Source: an uncultured bacterium | GTDB taxonomy: Bacteria; Bacteroidota; Bacteroidia; Bacteroidales; JACABE01 | NCBI GenBank assembly: GCA_903911455.1 | Contig: CAIWDQ010000178.1 | Coordinates: 1 to 7,488, forward strand | Direction of reading: 5' to 3' | DNA length: 7,488 bases | Translations under genes and position numbers: made by a program | The notes under the pieces: model-generated | What the model was told of the DNA's origin: nothing | What the model saw: only the letters and a program-made list of their open reading frames with translations | Database searches by the model: none | Shown here: in pieces, positions 6,043 to 7,488 of the stretch | Numbering within the stretch: position 1 is the first letter of the stretch | How the letters are laid out: every line of letters starts with the position of its first letter

Positions 6043-6771
6043 TTAGTTAAGTTTCTCAAAAATATATTGCATCATTGTGGCATGAAATACTATATATTTG
6101 TTTTTTACAGTTCTTTCTTCCTGATAGAAAGTATCTAATATAAGTCGTCCATCTTTATCTATCCCTATAAAATTAATAGCTGCACCAGCTTTAGATAATC
6201 CATAAACCATTAAGTATCTTTTGCTAACAATACAATAATTTTTTGAAAATATGTGTCTAAATCTTTGACTATCTTTTGTCTTACAATAAAATTTCATCCT
6301 TTTTCCTGTCATTAACAAATAAAAATCATCCTCTTTATCATTTTTTATTTCTTTCGTTGTTCTATAAATTTTATCATCTTTATTTGATATTGAATCTTCA
6401 AATAATATAGTTCGCCAATTTACAATTCTCCACTCACCAACAATTTTAGTATCATCGTTAATCATAGTTGATGTTGCCAATTGAGTATAAGGATTTGCTG
6501 ATGGATAACAAAAATAGTGATTAACACCTTCATAAGTAAACGATAGCCCCGCTTGAGTTCTGTTTATTTCATTTGTTTTGAATTTATCAAAGTAAGTATA
6601 ATTGTCATTCCAGCTATCTTTGTTCAATTCGGGGAGTGTAAGGCAATAATCTAAAGGGAAGCTTGTAATTGTATCTCTTTGTGTTTTACTTAAACGCAGT
6701 TGAGCTTCTTTTGGGAGGCTACATGAATAAATTATTACTACTAATAATGGGATTAAAAATTTCTTTATCAT
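6043..6771 (-). CDS. Putative lipoprotein with a possible lipocalin-like domain
   Basis: The 242-residue product begins MIKKFLIPLLVVIIYSC, a short lipoprotein signal with a relaxed lipobox (IYS-C17), as is usual in Bacteroidota. Cys17 would be the lipidated residue. The KE shortly after it (LPKE, 19-22) might serve as an acidic surface-export signal, but this is weak. Residues 30-105 are polar with scattered aromatics. From ~108 the chain reads KIVGEWRIVNW (109-119), like the G-x-W first strand of lipocalin-like domains in this phylum. Strand-like segments follow (YLLMTGKRMKFYCK, NYCIVSKRYLMVYG, GRLILDTFYQEE, YIVFHATMMQYIFEKL). The lipocalin call is a guess from pattern only, and no ligand can be proposed. 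It has its own -7 box and converges on the TPR-like gene with only 20 bp between stops and no strong hairpin, so the transcripts may overlap at their 3' ends. Confidence 0.82.
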   Translation of the reverse strand: MIKKFLIPLLVVIIYSCSLPKEAQLRLSKTQRDTITSFPLDYCLTLPELNKDSWNDNYTYFDKFKTNEINRTQAGLSFTYEGVNHYFCYPSANPYTQLATSTMINDDTKIVGEWRIVNWRTILFEDSISNKDDKIYRTTKEIKNDKEDDFYLLMTGKRMKFYCKTKDSQRFRHIFSKNYCIVSKRYLMVYGLSKAGAAINFIGIDKDGRLILDTFYQEERTVKNKYIVFHATMMQYIFEKLN

Positions 6772-6790
6772 AAAGTGTTTTATTTTTTTG

Positions 6791-6798
6791 CAAACATA
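6791..6798 (-). promoter_or_regulatory. TAnnTTTG -7 box of the lipoprotein gene
   Basis: The minus strand reads TATGTTTG, an exact -7 element, ending 19 bp before the ATG at 6771. A TTTG lies 12 bp further upstream (6814-6811), which is too close for a normal -33 box. The implied leader is about 10-15 bases. Confidence 0.65.
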
Positions 6799-6886
6799 CT
6801 ATATTATTATCAAAACTAAACTACTTTCATTAAAATAAATTTCAATTAAAATTAAATAATTCTTTTTTCTAATTTGTATTAATAAA

Positions 6887-7027
6887 ATGAGTATCTTTGA
6901 AAACTCTTTTAAAGATAAAAATGGGATAACTAAATTGCGAGATGAATTCATAAAATTTGCACATCGCCACACCTATTCTTTCGGTGGCAGGGCATTTGCA
7001 CAGCCTTTTTATAATAATGATTGTTGA
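6887..7027 (+). CDS. Doubtful 46-residue ORF
   Basis: The frame runs from ATG at 6887 to TGA at 7025-7027 and encodes a peptide starting MSIFENSFKDKNG, with FAHRHTYSFGGRAFAQPF near the end. I recognise no family. The peptide is basic, has no signal sequence, and part of it spans the direct-repeat/hairpin segment at 6955-7002. The TAnnTTTG box at 6892-6899 lies inside the ORF. If that box works, the ATG at 6887 would not be on the transcript. The next ATG on it (6921) reads only ATG-GGA-TAA. It may well be non-coding. Confidence 0.25.
   Translation: MSIFENSFKDKNGITKLRDEFIKFAHRHTYSFGGRAFAQPFYNNDC
6892..6899 (+). promoter_or_regulatory. Orphan TAnnTTTG -7 box
   Basis: TATCTTTG is an exact -7 element, with TTTG at 6873-6876 upstream (15-bp spacing, shorter than usual). 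No convincing gene follows within the window, so it might drive a small RNA or a decayed gene, or be a chance match in AT-rich DNA. Confidence 0.35.
6955..7002. repeat. 9-bp direct repeats enclosing a GC-richer hairpin segment
   Basis: ATTTGCACA occurs at 6955-6963 and again at 6994-7002. The 30 bp between them (6964-6993) are clearly richer in G and C than their surroundings and contain the inverted repeat GCCAC (6966-6970)/GTGGC (6984-6988). The layout resembles a very small inserted element with target duplication, or one period of a 39-bp repeat. Confidence 0.45.
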
Positions 7028-7195
7028 AAGCAGTGGGTTGGTTCCTTTATTATTTCAAATCATTATCTAAAAGCTACTTCTTGTAGCCATTATATTCTTA
7101 TTTATAAAGAAAAATTTAGTTTAGCTTTTGATTAATCTGTAGTAGTATAGCTATTTGTGATTATTTATTGACAAAAGTCGGCTCCAGATTGAATA

Positions 7196-7488
7196 AATGC
7201 GTCATTATCTCGAGATAATGCGGAACTAAGTCTACTTAATGCGGAGTTATCTATACTTAATGCGGAGTTATCTCAAGTTAATGAGGAGTTAACTCTACTT
7301 AGTGCGGAGTTAAGTCTACTTAGTGCGGAGTTAAGTCCACTTAATGCGGAGTTTATTCGAGATAGTGCGGAGTTTATTCAATATAAGGTGGAATTAATTC
7401 AAATTAAAGTAGAATTAACCGAAGATAAGTAGGAAATAGCTCTATAAAAGTCTGAACTAATACGAAATAAAGAAGAACTAATTTGAAT
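7196..7488. repeat. 21-bp tandem repeat array B, open at the right window edge
   Basis: Units start at 7196 and every 21 bp up to 7469, giving 13 full units and a 14th cut after 20 bases by the window end, with no indels. The most constant part is GCGGAGTTA or a near variant. The other ~12 bases vary between units (TCTATACTT, TCTCAAGTT, AGTCTACTT, AGTCCACTT, ATTCGAGAT). Units 2-9 are most alike, while those from 7385 rightwards drift (GGTGGAA, AGTAGAA, GTAGGAA), so the array decays towards the right edge. There are no spacers, so it is not a CRISPR. Both strands have partly open frames but no start codon, so it is treated as non-coding. Confidence 0.9.
7203..7220. repeat. 18-bp perfect palindrome at the left end of array B
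   Basis: CATTATCTCGAGATAATG reads the same on both strands. It spans the junction between the first and second units of array B. Other units contain only the CGAGAT half or variants of it, so the full palindrome is unique in the window. Confidence 0.8.

Larger units (their letters stand above)
6772..7195. other. Gene-poor stretch between the lipoprotein gene and array B
   Basis: Apart from the two -7 boxes, the doubtful 46-codon ORF and the direct-repeat segment listed separately, I see nothing definite here. Positions 7028-7195 are AT-rich with stops in all frames. A 5-bp hairpin GCTAC (7073-7077)/GTAGC (7083-7087) with a 5-base loop is too weak, and has no T-run, to call a terminator. Positions 7175-7195 may be a very diverged extra unit of the array that follows. 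Confidence 0.5.

Noticed and set aside
7196..7488. CRISPR array
   Set aside because: Units are 21 bp and directly adjacent with no spacers. There are no cas genes in the window.
7196..7488. Protein-coding gene with heptad repeats
   Set aside because: There is no start codon, a stop lies directly upstream, further stops lie in the right-hand units, and variation is not biased to third codon positions.

Overview
The window looks like chromosomal DNA of an AT-rich member of the Bacteroidota. The grounds are exact TAnnTTTG -7 promoter boxes just upstream of several genes, A/T-rich leaders without Shine-Dalgarno sequences, a 63-residue cold-shock protein, a TorF-like outer-membrane protein next to amtB, a lipoprotein with a relaxed lipobox, and a tRNA gene without encoded CCA. 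I cannot name a genus.

Layout, left to right. Positions 1-147 are an array of exactly 21-bp tandem repeats running into a gene for a ~208-residue protein with a fibronectin-III-like C-terminus (160-786, +). A strong hairpin at 806-839 probably terminates both this gene and the convergent amtB. A minus-strand operon follows, transcribed from right to left: a TorF/gcw_chp-like outer-membrane protein (3026-2262), then the ammonium channel AmtB (2220-1000). No glnK/PII gene is next to it. A tRNA-Arg(ACG) gene (3298-3225, -) has its own -7 box and terminator. Divergent from it is a cspA-type gene (3440-3631, +) with a textbook terminator. A 737-residue secreted TPR-like protein (3809-6022, +) starts with TTG behind its own -7 box. 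It converges with a minus-strand lipoprotein gene (6771-6043). The last ~700 bp hold no convincing gene: a -7 box, a doubtful 46-codon ORF, a hairpin-forming segment between 9-bp direct repeats, and a second, unrelated array of exactly 21-bp tandem repeats (7196 to the window end).

How the parts relate. The porin and AmtB plausibly form an ammonium/amine uptake pair across the outer and inner membranes. The other genes look like independent units with their own promoters or terminators. The most unusual features are the two arrays sharing an exact 21-bp period without sharing a sequence, and a tRNA-Arg in which the almost invariant G19:C56 tertiary pair appears replaced by A19:U56. I see no complete undescribed multi-gene system. 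The arrays are the best candidates for something new.
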